Shown here: in pieces, positions 46,346 to 58,664 of the stretch
Layout of the letters: every line of letters starts with the position of its first letter
Position numbering within the stretch: position 1 is the stretch's first letter
Origin: Antilocapra americana
Lineage: Eukaryota; Chordata; Mammalia; Artiodactyla; Antilocapridae
Assembly: GCA_007570785.1 (NCBI GenBank)
Contig: ML664199.1
Location: 23,690,915 to 23,754,914, forward strand
Reading direction: 5' to 3'
DNA length: 64,000 bases
Notes under the pieces: generated by a model
What the model saw: only the letters and a program-made list of their open reading frames with translations
Told to the model about the DNA's origin: nothing
Databases searched by the model: none
Translations under genes and position numbers: made by a program

Positions 46346-46978
46346 GAATGTAGAGTCTTCTCCCCACCTCTCATAGTGTGGCATGAAGCCCCATTCCATA
46401 AGCCTATGCAACTCTCTTCTCTCTGTCCCTGAGACCCACCTAGCCCTTCAGGGTTCTCAGTTAGCCTGTGGCATAGCAAGGACTGTGTTTTAGCTGCAAA
46501 AAACAGTTAGGTGTGAGATTATTCTTCTGTGTTTGACAAAGGACATGCAACAAAACTCAGACCCGAACTTGAGGTTCTAACCTGATGATTTTTGCATGTT
46601 ACAATTTGGAGAAAGTGTGGTGTTAGGTTGTGGATTAGGGAATTCCTGAATTTAAGTGTCCAGATTAGAACATTGTCTTATCCACTGCCTAATCACACAG
46701 GAGATGTTTGTTAAATTCAGGTAATTATATCTGGTAAGAGAAAACTTGTTAACTTACACCCTGGAGGTCCAGATTAGCTTCTGAAAGGACAAAGGACCAT
46801 TATGGTCAGGAAATCAATTCAGTTACCATTCTCCCTCAGGTTATCTAGTAACCCCACTGATTATTACTTTAGTGCCTTGTCCAGGTTCAGTAAGAGATGG
46901 TCTCTGCCTTGAATATTTCAAACAGGCCTTCAGGGAGAGAGAAATGTCCAAAACCAACTGAATTATATCATGGATGCT
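46346..46978. other. Unassigned intergenic DNA
   Basis: Nothing recognised. Confidence 0.4.
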
Positions 46979-47203
46979 GTGCTGTGCTGCTGTGCTCAGT
47001 CGCTTCAGTTGTGTCTGACTCTGTAAGACCCCATGGACTGTAGCCTGCCAGGCTGCTCTATCCATGGGATTCTCCAGGCAAGAATACTGGAGTAGGTAAC
47101 CATTTCCTTCTCCAGAGGATCTTCCCAACCCAGGTATTGAACCTGCATCTCATAAGTCTTCTGCATTGGCAGGTGGGTTCTTTACCACTAGCACCACCTG
47201 GGA
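46979..47203 (-). mobile_element. Bov-tA-type SINE, antisense
   Basis: TGCTCAGTCGCTTCAGTTGTG, GCAAGAATACTGGAGTAGGT and head complement ACCACTAGCACCACCTGGGA. The head faces the next SINE. Confidence 0.92.
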
Positions 47204-47240
47204 TACAGCAGTCCTTTTAGTGAGACCTCTTGGACAGAGT

Positions 47241-47452
47241 CGGGCTTCCCTGATGGCTCAGAGGTTAAAGCATCTGCCCGCAATGCGGGAGACCTGGGTT
47301 CAATCCCTGGGTCAGGAAGATCCCCTAGAGAAGGAAATGGCAACCCATTCCAGTATTCTTGCCTGGAGAATCTCATGGATGGAGGAGCCTGGTGGGCTAC
47401 AGTCCCCAGGATCACAGAGTTGGACATGACTAAGTGACTTTACTTCACTTCA
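47241..47452 (+). mobile_element. Bov-tA SINE with perfect TSD
   Basis: Head GGGCTTCCCTGATGGCTCAG, B-box-like GGTTCAATCCC, tail GACATGACTAAGTGACTTTAC. CTTGGACAGAGT at 47229-47240 and 47453-47464 is a perfect 12-bp TSD, so this is a fairly recent insertion. Confidence 0.96.
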
Positions 47453-47651
47453 CTTGGACAGAGTTGGGTCACATGGTACACGGAGTGGCAAAGAGATCTC
47501 TGTGATTGAAGTGAATCAATTCCATGTCCCATACCTTGCACCAGGGAGGATGGACAAAAGTAGAGGTCTTCTAGTAAGGGGTAAGGAGGACTGCATATTG
47601 GAGACAAACAGCAGTGCCTGCCACAGGTTTTGATCTGTTTTGACTTCCGGC

Positions 47652-48053
47652 CTGTATTAGTTTCATAGGGTTGCCATAACAAAGTATTACAAACCTGATG
47701 GCTTATAACAACAGAAATTTATTGGCTCACAGTTGGGGAAGCCAGAAAAAATATTAGCAGGGCCATGCTCCCTCTGAAGGTCCTAGGGAAGTATCTGTCC
47801 CAGGTTTCTACCCTGCCTTCTGGTAGCCTTAGGCATTTTTGTTTCCTCCCTGTGTCTCTTCACATTGTCTTTCTTCTGTGTATGTCTGCATCCAAACTTC
47901 CCCTTTATATAAGGACACTAGTCATATGGAAGGACCCACTCTAAAGACCTCATTTTAACATGGTTAAATCTATAAAGATCCTGTTTCCAAATAAGGTTAC
48001 ATTTTGAGATTTCACCATATCTTTTTTGAGGGACACAATTCAACCTGTAACAA
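47652..48053 (-). mobile_element. ERVL-MaLR (MLT/MST-type) LTR, antisense
   Basis: About 400 bp from TGTATTAGTTTCATAGGGTTGCC to GACACAATTCAACCTGTAACA, the complement of a MaLR LTR; inner blocks are GGCTTATAACAACAGAAATTT and TATAAGGACACTAGTCATATGG. A solitary LTR of an ancient endogenous retrovirus-like element with no internal coding part nearby. Subfamily not determined. Confidence 0.75.
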
Positions 48054-48663
48054 CCCTCTCTCAAGGAGAGCTCAGGACACCCTCCTCATAACAAGGTGAT
48101 TAAGTAGCTCTATCCTGAGGTATCTTCATCTGTGTTCTTTAGGCCACACTCACTGCCTTTGTCCTTCCAGCCTCTCCTTACTTTAAACTTTGCTCATTCA
48201 TTTAACAGTAAGTGTTCATGTAACAGTAAGCATTGAGTTCCTGTTGCATTTCAGGTACTATGCTAAGCGCCCCTCTACCATGCTCTCTTCACTTTCTTTG
48301 GAAACAGTACTCCTTTCCCCCAAAGAGACACTGACCAAAATTTGTTTGTTTTCATAACTCAAGTACTAGTATCATGCCCGTGTTAATAGGTGCTTTATCA
48401 GTAAATGAGTGAATGAATGAATGAATGGGTCTTAGACTGTGCTGCACTTCTGCTTTCCAGGCTGCATTCTTCTCTTGGCCTCCTTCCCTCAAAATCATGT
48501 CTAGTCACCACTTCTTTTCTACATGCCCAGAGCAAATAGCACATGGCATTCTTTCCATTATGCTGATACCTCAGCTGTGCTGGCCCTGATCATCCATGGC
48601 TACATTTGGCTACCCATTTACCACCATCTCTCTGTCCTGCAAAAAATAAAGAAAAGTCCAACT
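48054..48663. other. Intergenic DNA with a short microsatellite
   Basis: Contains (GAAT)n at about 48408-48427 and a possible L2/MIR fragment near 48190-48270. Otherwise unassigned. Confidence 0.45.
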
Positions 48664-50122
48664 TCAGTTCAGTTCAATCACTCAGTCGAGTCCAACTCCT
48701 TGTGACCCCACGGACTACAGCACGCTAGGCCTCCCTGTCCATTACCAGCTCCCAGAGTTTACTCAAATTCAAGTCCATTGAGTTGGTAATGCCATCCAAC
48801 CATCTCATCCTCTGTTGTCCCCTTCTCCTCCCACCTTCAATCTTTCTCAGCATCAGGGTCTTTGCTAGTGAGTCAGTTCTTCGCATCAAGTGGCCAAAAT
48901 ATTTGAGTTTCAGTTTCAACATCAGTCCTTCCAGTGAATATTCAGAACTGATCTCCTTTAGGATGGACTGGTTGGATCTCCTTGCAGTCCAAGGGACTCT
49001 CAAGAGTCTTCTCCAACACCACAGTTCAAAAGCATCAATTATTGGTGCTCAGCTTTCTTTATAGTCCAACTCTCACATCCATACATGGAAAAACCATAGC
49101 CTTGACTAGATGGACCTTTGTTGGCAAAGTAACATCTCTGCTTTTTAATATGCTATCTAGGTTGGTTGTAATTTTTCTTCCAAGGAGTAAGTGTCTTTTA
49201 ATTTCACGGCTGCAGTCACCATCTGCAGTGATTTTGGAACCCCCCAAAATAAAGTCTGTCACTGTTTCCCCATCTATTTCCCATGAAGTGATGGGAGCAG
49301 ATGCCATGATCTTAGTTTTCTCAATGTTGAGTTTTAAGCCAACTTTTTCACTCTCCTCTTTCACTTTCATCAAGAGGCTCTTTAGTTCTTCTTCACTTTC
49401 TGCCATAAAGGTGGTGTCGTCTGCATATCTGAGGTTATTGACATTTCTCCCGGCAATCTTGATTCCAGCTTGTGCTTCATCCAGTCCAGCATTTCTCATG
49501 ATGTACTCTGAGTATAAGTTAAATAAGCAGGGTGACAATATACAGCCTTGACGTACTCTTTTCACTATTTAGAACCAGTCTGTTGTTCCATGTCCAGTTC
49601 TAACTGTTGCTTCCTGACCTGCATACAGATTTCTCAAGAGGCAGGTCAGGTGGTCTGGTATTCCCATCTCTTGAAGAATTTTCCACAGTTTGTGGTGATC
49701 CACACAGTCAAAGGCTTTGGCATAGTCAATAAAGCAGAAATAGATGTCTTTCTGGAACTCTCTTGCTTTTTTGATGTTCCAACAGATGTTGGCAATTTGA
49801 TCTCTGGTTCCTCTGCCTTTTTAAAAACCAGTTTGACCATCTGGAAGTTCGCGGCTCACATACTGTTAAAGCCTGGATTGGAGAATTTTGAGCATTATTT
49901 ACTAGCGTGTGAGATGAGTGTAATTGTGCAATAGTTTGAACATTCTTTGGCACTGCCTTTCTTTGGAATTGAAATGAAAACTGACCTTTTCCAGTCCTGT
50001 GGCCACTGCTGAGTTTTCCAAATTTGCTGGCATAATGAGTGCAGCACTTTCACAGCATCATCTTTTAGGATTTGAAATAGTTCCAATGGAATTCTATCAC
50101 CTCCACTAGCTTTGTTCATAGT
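48664..50122 (-). mobile_element. BovB, antisense, 5'-truncated
   Basis: Starts TTCAGTTCAGTTCAATCACTC; on the minus strand it covers the connector end (NKASGGDRIPLELFQILKDDAVK, 49895-50140), RT and 3' end. The RT frame 49059-49565 (168 aa) is open with CILSPCLFNLYSEYI and an intact LRYADDTTFM block. Frameshifts lie upstream and downstream of it. Confidence 0.94.
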
Positions 50123-51020
50123 GAAAAAAGCTACAAACAATGTTCAATTTACTTGTCCACAGAAAGATGGCTCTTACAGGAAGAGCGAAATTTCTTCCAT
50201 GGGCATCTTTGTTCCTCCATTTCTTAAGTTTTCCTCTCTTACAATTCCAGGAGGAGGGGACATACCATTTCTGCTACATTGATTATTTCAAAAAGTATTT
50301 TTTCGAGTCCCATATTTATAGGTGGGGCTATGATTGAAGCACATTATTAACTCTTATCTAAGTTTCTACCTTTCTAGTAAAAAGGCTGGCTTCTTTAACT
50401 TCTTGTTTAATATATTGGATTTCTTCTATGTATTGAATAACACAGTGATTTTTAAATTTTTTTTTAGCATTATTACTCTTCAAATGAAATCTTAAATGGA
50501 ATGTCAATGAGTTAAAGAGAAGAAACAAAAATTTTATTGTATATTTGAAAACAATGAGACTGTTATGATGAATATAAAAATATAAATTGAAATTTTGCAA
50601 TGACAGTTGAAGCCTTGTAGTCTCCTTAGTATTAATACTTCTCTGTCTTTTGTATTGGCTATACAGCCTTAAGAAAATTATGGCAGCCAGACATTCAAAG
50701 TGATAGCACTTTTAAACAGGATACCTTACAGATTCAGGTTATTTTGAGTAAAATGATCCAAAAACTTGAAAGAAGAATATAGGAAAATGTGGTTTTAATG
50801 TTGACTAATTAATACTATGTAACAACTGTTTGCATTCTTTAATTATAAAGGATCTAATTGAAAGTAATAGATAAACAGGTTCTTCACCCAATTTTTATCT
50901 TCCTTTGACAGAAAATACTTCCTCAAAATATATTGTGCCATTATGAGATGTTAATTATGTTGTTAAGAGTATTGTGACTTCAGTGCCTGTTTCTCTTTAG
51001 TAATCACTTAAAGCCCTTAA
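50123..51020. other. AT-rich intergenic DNA
   Basis: About 900 bp with no repeat or exon that I recognise. Confidence 0.4.
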
Positions 51021-51239
51021 TGGACTTCCCTGGTGGCTCAGGTGGTAAAGAATCCACCTGCAATGTGAGAGACCTGGGTTCCATCCCTGGGTTGCAAAGA
51101 TCCCCTGGAGGAGGGCATGGCAACCCACTCCAGTATTCTTGCCTGGAGAATCCCCATGGACAGAGGGGACTGGCGGACTGCAGTCCCTGGGGTTATAAAG
51201 AATCGGACACAACTGAGTGACTAAGCACAGCACAGCACA
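51021..51239 (+). mobile_element. Bov-tA SINE
   Basis: Head GGACTTCCCTGGTGGCTCAGG, body CACTCCAGTATTCTTGCCTG and tail GGACACAACTGAGTGACTAAG. AAGCCCTTAA before and AACCCTTAA after suggest a worn TSD. Confidence 0.93.
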
Positions 51240-51656
51240 AACCCTTAAACACAGCAAAAAATATTCAATTTGGCATGTTGAGTCCAAACTTCAGTTGTCA
51301 TTTTCATCACTGACATTTTGGCCTGCATTGCTGAGTTGGCTTTATTTGGATTTATAAAAGCCTTCCAAGCACTATAAGAATAAAACAAACATTAAAGGAA
51401 CCAGTAATACCACAGTGCAACAGGTAATGTGGTCACTTATTACTATACAATTTACTGTTATCTCTTTGTGTGAGCATGCACATAATGGATATCCCAGAGT
51501 CATGTCTGGCATTTAACCAAGCCATGGCATACTTGAACCAAAGTGGTGGTAGTGGGCTTACTTGTCCAGTTTTATGGAGAGAAGACTTGCCTGGATCTGA
51601 ATCACTAAAGACATTTTCAGAATCTAGCTTTCTTAATTAATGACATTTCTAATACA
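51240..51656. other. Unassigned intergenic DNA
   Basis: Nothing recognised. Confidence 0.4.
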
Positions 51657-51866
51657 TTTCCTGATGGCTCAGCAGTAAAGAATCTACCTGCCAAGCAGGA
51701 GATGCAGGAGACATGGGTTCGATTCCTAGGTCAGAAAGATCCCCTGGAGGAAGAAATGGCAACCCACTCCAGTATTCTTGCCTGTAAAAAATCCCATGGA
51801 CAGAGTAGTCTGGCAGGCTACAGTCTTTGGGGTTGCAAAGAGTCGGACATGACTGAGCACAAGCTA
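51657..51866 (+). mobile_element. Bov-tA SINE
   Basis: TTTCCTGATGGCTCAGCAGTAAAG, GGTTCGATTCC, CACTCCAGTATTCTTGCCTG and GTCGGACATGACTGAGCAC. Full length. Confidence 0.92.
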
Positions 51867-52394
51867 CCCTTAATATGTTCAAACATATTCATGATTTTCC
51901 TTTATTCTGTACTTGTTCATATTTGGCATATCACATACTGAATATATATGTTTATGGTTTAAAAAATATTTTAAAAAACATAATCTGAGTCAAACATGTG
52001 TAGAACCCTGAAGCAAATAGGTTGAACTCCAGTGTATTGGAATATGATGTAAGACAATGGTGGCTCCAAGGAAGCTGTAGTACTGACTTGTTGGCATCAG
52101 ATAAATGTCTGCCCAGCTCACGGCTTTTCACCTTCTGGGTGTTCAGCAGTTTGTCTGCATTGCATTGAATTGAATTGGCCCAGAGCAGGTCCTGTGTATC
52201 TGTGGACTAGTTCCCCATGAAAGGTCTCAGGTGGAAGCTGTCTACCTTCTCAAGAATCCACACAGCTCCTGCCAAGAAAGGCTGGCACACCCCTACCTAG
52301 AATTTCCCTTTTCTCCAGCTCCCTGGGGGACTGCTGTGGGTTTCCAGACTCCACCTTGTTTTTGATCCACTCTTCTGATTTCTTGTCTTCTTTG
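51867..52394. other. Unassigned intergenic DNA
   Basis: Nothing recognised. Confidence 0.4.
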
Positions 52395-52590
52395 AGCTTC
52401 CCTTGTGGCTCAGCTGGTAAAGAGTCTGCCTGCAAAGTGGGAGACCTAGGTTCGGTCCCTGGGTTAGGAAGATCCCCTGGAGAAAGGGAAGGCTACCCAC
52501 TCCAGTATTCTGGCCTGGGGAATTCCATGGACTGTATAGTCCAGGGGGTCACAAAGAGTTGGACATGACTGAGCAACTTTCACTTTCTTT
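52395..52590 (+). mobile_element. Bov-tA SINE
   Basis: AGCTTCCCTTGTGGCTCAGCTGG, GGTTCGGTCCC, CACTCCAGTATTCTGGCCTG and tail ATGACTGAGCAACTTTCACTTTC. Confidence 0.93.
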
Positions 52591-53479
52591 CTGACTTCCT
52601 CAGTGTCCCTATGCTTACGCTCTGGTTTTAATAATTATCACGTAATTAGAAGTCAGCTTGGGACGCCAAAATGGAAAAGAATCGTGACCGGTAATGCTTC
52701 TTGTTCCCATTTGTGTGTTCCTTGGTGGGGCATTATTTTTGTGAGTTCTCTACATTTACAGATGCCCCAGGTATACAAGACTTGGGAAGCCCTACTGGTG
52801 GCAGATGAAGCCTTTGCTTGAGGAATACAGGTTAAGAATAAAATGGCAAGTGGATTGCCTTTTTTAATGGCCTGAATTAAACATCCACAAGGCTGTCATC
52901 ATGTTCTGCTTTGCTTGCAACCGTAGAGAGAAAATCATACAGGATTTAGTCAGAATTATCCAAGCACATGTTGGTTGGCTGACCATCAGGACTGAAATTC
53001 TTTTCATGCCCAGTGTGGTACAAATGTTGTGATTCTGTTTGACTACTTCCTGCCATCTCTGTGAAGTTTCTTCTTTCTCCATCTGACACTTTCTCCATCT
53101 GAAAACTAGCCTGAAACTAGTTTTCACATAGCTGAACTAGGGTTCAGCCATGAGCTCTTTCCTTTACCTTTGGTATTCTTCGTCAAGGTTACCTCATCTG
53201 TTTTCATACTTCAGCTGATGACTCTCAAATGCTTTTAATTGTCACTCCAGGATCGCAGTATGACTCCAGAATTCCTTTACGTTATTATTCCTCCTGATCT
53301 TTTTACATGTCTTACAGGCTGACCAAATTCAATATTCTTGGGTCTCCCTACATTTCCTTCATGAAGGAGAATCTGGTGTAAAGCCCTTAATTTCAAAGAA
53401 CTTATATAGCCTAATGCAAAAATATAGGAAACACATACTTTTACCACATGCAAAATATTGTCACAGAGGGTTACAGGGC
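52591..53479. other. Unassigned intergenic DNA
   Basis: Low-repeat interval, no gene signal that I can support. Confidence 0.4.
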
Positions 53480-54110
53480 TGCAAGAGAGGGAGCCATTAT
53501 GTATGATGAGGAGAATCAGAGAATGTTCTTACAGGAGATGATGTGGCATGGATCTTGAAGGGTGGATAGGACTCAGAAATGCATTCATAGAGAGAAGAGC
53601 ATTCAGCAGAGCAAAGCCCAAAGGTAGAACTGAGAAGGAAGTATATGAAGAAGAACATGATTCCATTTGCTGGGACTTTGGCTGTGTTGGAGAGCTAGTT
53701 TGGGAAGAACCTATGAAAAGCCTTGATTTACAGGCTCACACTTGGATTTTACTCTTTAGGTGGTGATTTTAGAACAGAGGAGTGGCGTTATTAGAACACT
53801 GTTTCTGAATGCTCAGTCCGACACCAGTATATGATCTTGGGGTAGGAGAAGAAGAAAAGGGAACTCCTAAGTTAGGTGAGTGGCAATGGGGACACCAAAG
53901 AGGGGATATGAGGTAGATTTTTCAGGGCAAGAGAGAGGAAGGTTCCAAGATGACTTCCAAGTGTGAGTATGAGTGATTGGGAGGGTCAGAATATTGTGAA
54001 AACTGAGGCGAAAATAGGAAGTAGTTTAGTGGGAGAATGAACTTAGGACACACTGGGCTGGGGAGATCTCTGAGAAATCCGAGTGGAGACTCCCATCCCG
54101 CCTCATCCAT
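53480..54110. repeat. Possible ancient interspersed repeat
   Basis: ATCTTGAAGGGTGGATAGGA..AGAAGAGCATTCAGCAGAGC..GTGGTGATTTTAGAACAGAGGAG follows a widely dispersed old mammalian repeat (segments also suspected near 6100 and 26470). Low identity. Confidence 0.4.
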
Positions 54111-54282
54111 CCTCAGCCCTTTGGACTCCCCTTTCAGGTTAAGGTGGTCTGGCTCCCTGCCTGGCTCTCCAAGCTAGAATCAACCGCTACTTGTATGCCC
54201 AGGCCTGTCTTACTTGGGGCAATAAATATTTAAGAGGATCCCCTGACCTCCTGGGCACATATATTTGGGCATCAGTCAAAGA

Positions 54283-54310
54283 GTTAGACACAACTGAAGG
54301 GACTTAGCAC
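54283..54310 (+). mobile_element. Bov-A2 tail fragment
   Basis: AAGAGTTAGACACAACTGAAGGGACTTAGC-like tail only; the head and body are absent. Confidence 0.55.
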
Positions 54311-54445
54311 AAACCTAACAGGCCAGCCTAGGGCTGATCCTAAGAACCTGGCAAGTTAGACCACCTCTAACTCACGTGGTCTACTTCATAGGACTGATTT
54401 TTTTTTTTGTTTCCCTTTCAAATTCCTGTCCCTTTTCTTGGGTAA

Positions 54446-54645
54446 AAGGTAAAGAACCCACCTGCCAATGCAGGAGACATAAGTGATGCAGATTCAATCC
54501 TTGGTCAGGAAGATCCCCTGGAAGAGGGCATGGCAACCCACTCTAGTATCTTTCCTGGAGAATCCCATGGACAGAGGAGTCTGGCAGCTTACAGTCCATG
54601 GTGCCGGAAAGAGTCAGACAAGACTGAAAGTGACTTAGCTCTGGC
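54446..54645 (+). mobile_element. Bov-A2-type SINE
   Basis: GGTAAAGAACCCACCTGCCAATGC, GAAGATCCCCTGGAAGAGGG and tail AGACAAGACTGAAAGTGACTTAGC. The first bases of the head are missing. Confidence 0.9.
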
Positions 54646-55577
54646 ACTAGAGATGACTCCACTCTCCTATCTACAAGATCAAATCCTCGGTGCCTGTATC
54701 ATCCTTAGGGATGGGCCCTGGTTCTCTTCCCACTTCCAGGTGCTACTTCAAGCCCAGTACCACAGCTCACCAGTGACTTACAGCAAATGTGAAATATCCA
54801 ATATGTGCATGGCACACTCTGTGTCTTGTACCTACCTGGGACCTTTTATGAAAGCATGTTGCATCCCGCCTCCCAAGTTTTGAACATTTCTTTAGATCCT
54901 CACTCCTCCCTCTGTTGTACTCTGGTTGACCTCCCACATGACTGGACACCTGGTCTTAATGCCATACTGGAGGTATTTGGATGGCTGGTGCTTGATATTT
55001 CCCATATTGGTTATTTTTGTTGCTGGCTGCCCCTTGGTTCTGACAGGGTCATCATTCAAGTCCTTGGATACTTCCTTTATGTTTATGGTTTGGGGACTTC
55101 AGAAATAAACTGAAACTCGGGAGGAATCCGGGAGTATCCAGAGCCTTTGCGATTGACTTTGTCAAACATCTTCAATCACTTTCTTCTCATAGTGAAGACT
55201 TAACATAATTAAAACCATTCCTGGCCAACACCAAATAAATTTTGCACATGCTGCTTGAGTTACTATGCAATTTTACCCTAGTGTGGCTTCGTCTGAAATT
55301 AATATTTCACTGAAACTCTTCCTCTGGATACGCTGAAACCAGAAACAGTGGAAATTCAACATTTGCTTTGTACAATGAAACTTAAGGACAGGACTCCCCC
55401 CCCACCCCCACATTTCTTAGAAATGTAGCTCATTTGGGGGCGGGGGAAGCATTCTTGGCAGAATCCATGTGGCATGAGCCAAATACCCTAGCCTGTGTTT
55501 CTGTATACTCAGATATAAAGTGATGGAGAAAATGCAGTTCTAAATGCCCATCATATAGCATTGATGTATAAAAGTTA
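54646..55577. other. Unassigned intergenic DNA
   Basis: Overlapping plus-strand frames of 60-117 codons have no recognisable domain. CCCCCCCCACCCCCAC lies at about 55397. Confidence 0.4.
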
Positions 55578-55650
55578 GGATTACCATTTATTGAGTATCT
55601 ACTATGTGCCAGGCATCTTACCATGCTCTGCATCCTCAAAAACACCCTGT
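55578..55650 (-). mobile_element. MIR SINE fragment
   Basis: CCATTTATTGAGTATCTACTATGTGCCAGGCATC is the antisense MIR end. Confidence 0.65.
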
Positions 55651-56224
55651 GAGTATAAATGTGCCAAACCTGGGCCTTTTGGCTTTCTGATCCATACTCT
55701 GCCCTGCATAGGCGGGGCTAAACTGGAGGCTGCCTTTCTCAGGCTTAAGGGTTCCTGATTTCCTGCTAGGTTGGGTCAGTAGAGTCACCAGTGGATGGTT
55801 GGAGGGTGAGGAAAGGAGGAAGCTGGAGCATTTCCTTCCTCCCTCTTTTCCTCAGATATCTCCTCCAGTAGTGGCTGCATCTCCATGGTTCCAACTCCCA
55901 CTATTTCAGTGCCCCATGGTTCCAGATTCTTCCTGGTGACCCTGGATCCTGGAAAACACAGCCTTCTCCAGGTGTCCCTTCAACTGGCTCCTGCTTATTG
56001 TTGTTAATCTCTGGTTTATCTCTGGCCCATCTTGTGCAGTCTTACTCCAACTATTTTCCTCTTTTTAAAGTTCAAACCAATCTGAAAAGATTTTTAAATT
56101 CTTGACTTTGTCATCGATTATAGCAGTCTTCAAATCTCAGCTTCTCTGTCACCTTCAACCTGTATTTATATCTTTATCAAATGCAACCAGTTCTCTGAAA
56201 TAAATTCTATTTGTTGAAAATACT
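55651..56224. other. Unassigned intergenic DNA
   Basis: Nothing recognised before the L1 insertion; ends with GAAAATACT (56216-56224), one copy of its TSD. Confidence 0.4.
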
Positions 56225-56641
56225 CTACTCACGTGGACAGAACTGGAGCCTATTATCCAGAGTGAAGTAAGCCAGAAGGAAAAACAAAAATACAGTATAC
56301 TAACACATATATATGGAATTCAGAAAGATGGTAATGAGAACCCAGCATGCGAGACAGCAAAAGAAACGCAGATGTATAGAACAGTCTCGTGGATTCTGTG
56401 GAAGAGGGCAAGGGTGGGATGATATGGGAGAATGGCATTGAAACATGTTAATTATCATATGTGAAATCAATCGCCAGCCCAGGGTTGGTGCACCGGGATG
56501 ACCCAGGGGGAGGGGAATCGGGAGGGAGGAGGGAGGGGGGTTCTGGAGGGGGAGCATATGTATACCCATGGCGGATTCATGTCAATGTATGGCAAAACCA
56601 ACACAATAAAGTAAAGAAATTTAAAAAAAAAAAGAAAGAAA
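56225..56641 (+). mobile_element. Young L1 3' end, sense, 5'-truncated, with TSD
   Basis: Starts in the ORF2 tail (GGACAGAACTGGAGCCTATTAT), runs through the 3'UTR with a G-rich tract (56505-56551), and ends AATAAAGTAAAG plus an A-rich tail. GAAAATACT is repeated at 56216-56224 and 56642-56650. Only about 415 bp was copied. Confidence 0.95.
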
Positions 56642-56650
56642 GAAAATACT

Positions 56651-57189
56651 TGAAACAGTTTCTCTGGTTAGAAGGGGACTGATGGATTGAAGCCGGAATC
56701 ATTAGCCTCATTTTAAGGATGAGGAAACAGGATCACAGAGGTTAACTGATTTGCTCAGTCTTAAATATAGGAAATAGGCTCTGGTTTAAACTCATGTTTG
56801 ATCAGTCCTAAGCTTGTGCCCTTTCCCCTATGTACATCTATGTTCTGCTTACTGCTGCCACACAAATAGAATCTAATTTTTTTCCGTATAAATCCCTTCA
56901 TCTTCTAGAAAAAGAAAACTTTCATTACCTCCTTCTCCAAGATTTCCCCAGATGAAATGTTCTGTATCTCTTCAACTGTTCCTTATGAAAAAGAATTCTG
57001 AATTTCCCAAGAATCCCTCTGTGGCCCTTTTATTACCATACTCACTTTCCTTCTGACCCTAACCCCTCCTTAATGCCTAAAACCACTAATTTACTCACCA
57101 TTTCTATAATTTTGGCATTTAAAAAAAAGAACTATTACATAAAGTCATACAATATGCAACCTTTTTGAACACTTTTTAGATTTACTTTT
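56651..57189. other. Intergenic DNA with a MIR remnant
   Basis: About 56698-56820 (CTCATTTTAAGGATGAGGAAACAGG) is an antisense MIR. The remainder is unassigned. Confidence 0.55.
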
Positions 57190-57481
57190 TAAAAATATTT
57201 ATTTATTTATTTTTGGTTGCTGTGTGCAGGTTTTCTCTAGTTGTGGCAAGTGAGGGCTATTCTTTGATGTGGTGTGTGGGCTTCTCGTTGTGTTGGCTTC
57301 TTGTTGAGAAACACAGGCTCTAGGGTGCGTGCGTCAGTAGTTGCAGCCCATGGGCTCAGTAGTTGTGGTGCACAGGCTTAGTTGCCCTGCAGCATGTGGA
57401 ATCTTTCTGGGCCATGGATTGAACTTGTGTCCCCTACATTGGCAAGTGGAATCTTAACCACTGGACCACTAGGGAAGTCCT
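57190..57481 (-). mobile_element. CHR-1-type SINE, antisense
   Basis: Antisense A-tail (TTTAAAAATATTTATTTATTTATTTTTGG), then GGGCTTCTCGTTGTG, CAGTAGTTGTGGTGCACAGG and head complement CCACTGGACCACTAGGGAAGTCC. Full-length cetartiodactyl tRNA-derived SINE. Confidence 0.92.
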
Positions 57482-58664
57482 GAAATCTTCTTGGATTGCG
57501 TTTTTAACTCAACATAATTTTTTTGGAGATTTATCCAGGTTGTTGCATTCATTAAAAGTCTGTTCCTTTTTTCTTGCTGAGTAGTATTCCATGGCATGAT
57601 TATACCACAGAACATTCACCCCTTGAAGAAAACTTGGGTTGTTTCCAGCTCTTGGATATTACAAATAAAACTGCTTTAAATATCTGTGTGGGTTTTTGTG
57701 TGAATGAAAGTCTTCCCTTAGTTGGAATAAATGCCCAGGAATAGTGCAGTTGCTGGATTATGTGATAGTTTTTTGAGAAACTACGTTGCTAGATATGTAG
57801 TGGTATCTCACTGCTTTAATTTCATCTTCCTAATGACTAAAGATGTTGCATATCTCTTCATGTGCTTATTTGCTATTTCAGTATCGTTGGTGAAATGTCT
57901 CTTCATGACTTTATCCCTGCTTGCTGTTTTTTATTGTTGAGTTTTGAAGGTTCTTTATAATTTTAGATAGTAGTCCCTTTGACAGATACATGACTTGCAC
58001 ACTTTCCCCCACTGTCTAGTTGTCTCTTCATCCTCTTAACAGAGAGAATGTTTTTAATTTTGATGAAATCCAGATTATCAATTTTCCCTGTTATGCATCG
58101 TGAATTTGGTGTCAAGTCTGAGAATTCTTTACATAATGCTAGATCCCGAAGATTTTCAATTTTTTTTCTAAAAGTTTTGTAGTTTTATGGTTTCTGTTTG
58201 GTCTGTGATTCACTATGAGTAAACTTTTATGTAATATACGAGGCTTAGGTCAAGGTTCACTTTTTTGCCTTTGGCTGTCCAGTTTCTCCAGCACCATTTG
58301 TGGTAAAAGCTCCTTCCTCCATTGAATTGCAAAGCACCTTTGTCAAAAATCAGTTGGGCATATTTACATGGGTCTATTTCTGGGTTATTTATTCTGCTCC
58401 ATTACTCTATGTTTCTATTTTTCTGAAGTAACACACAGTCTTGATTAATGTAGCTGTATACTAGTAAGTTTTGATATAGGTAGACTTATTCCTCCCACTT
58501 AATTCTTTTTCAAACTTGTTTTAACCATTCTAGTTCCATTGCATTTTTATATAAATTTCAGCAAAATCTTATTTATATCTATCAAAAGTCTTGCTGGTTT
58601 TCTTGTTTGTTTGTTTGTTTTTTTGGCTGGAGTTTTAATAAGAATTCATTGTACTTACATCTTT
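57482..58664 (-). mobile_element. Old L1 ORF2/3' region, antisense
   Basis: AGTAGTATTCCATGGCATGA, ATTTGCTATTTCAGTATCGTTGG and TCCAGCACCATTTGTGGTAAAAG are antisense blocks of the ORF2 C-terminal region of an old L1. It resumes at 59643 after a BovB. Confidence 0.85.

Noticed and set aside
47652..48053. Full endogenous retrovirus around the MaLR LTR
   Set aside because: No second LTR, primer-binding site or internal coding part is visible on either side; treated as a solitary LTR.
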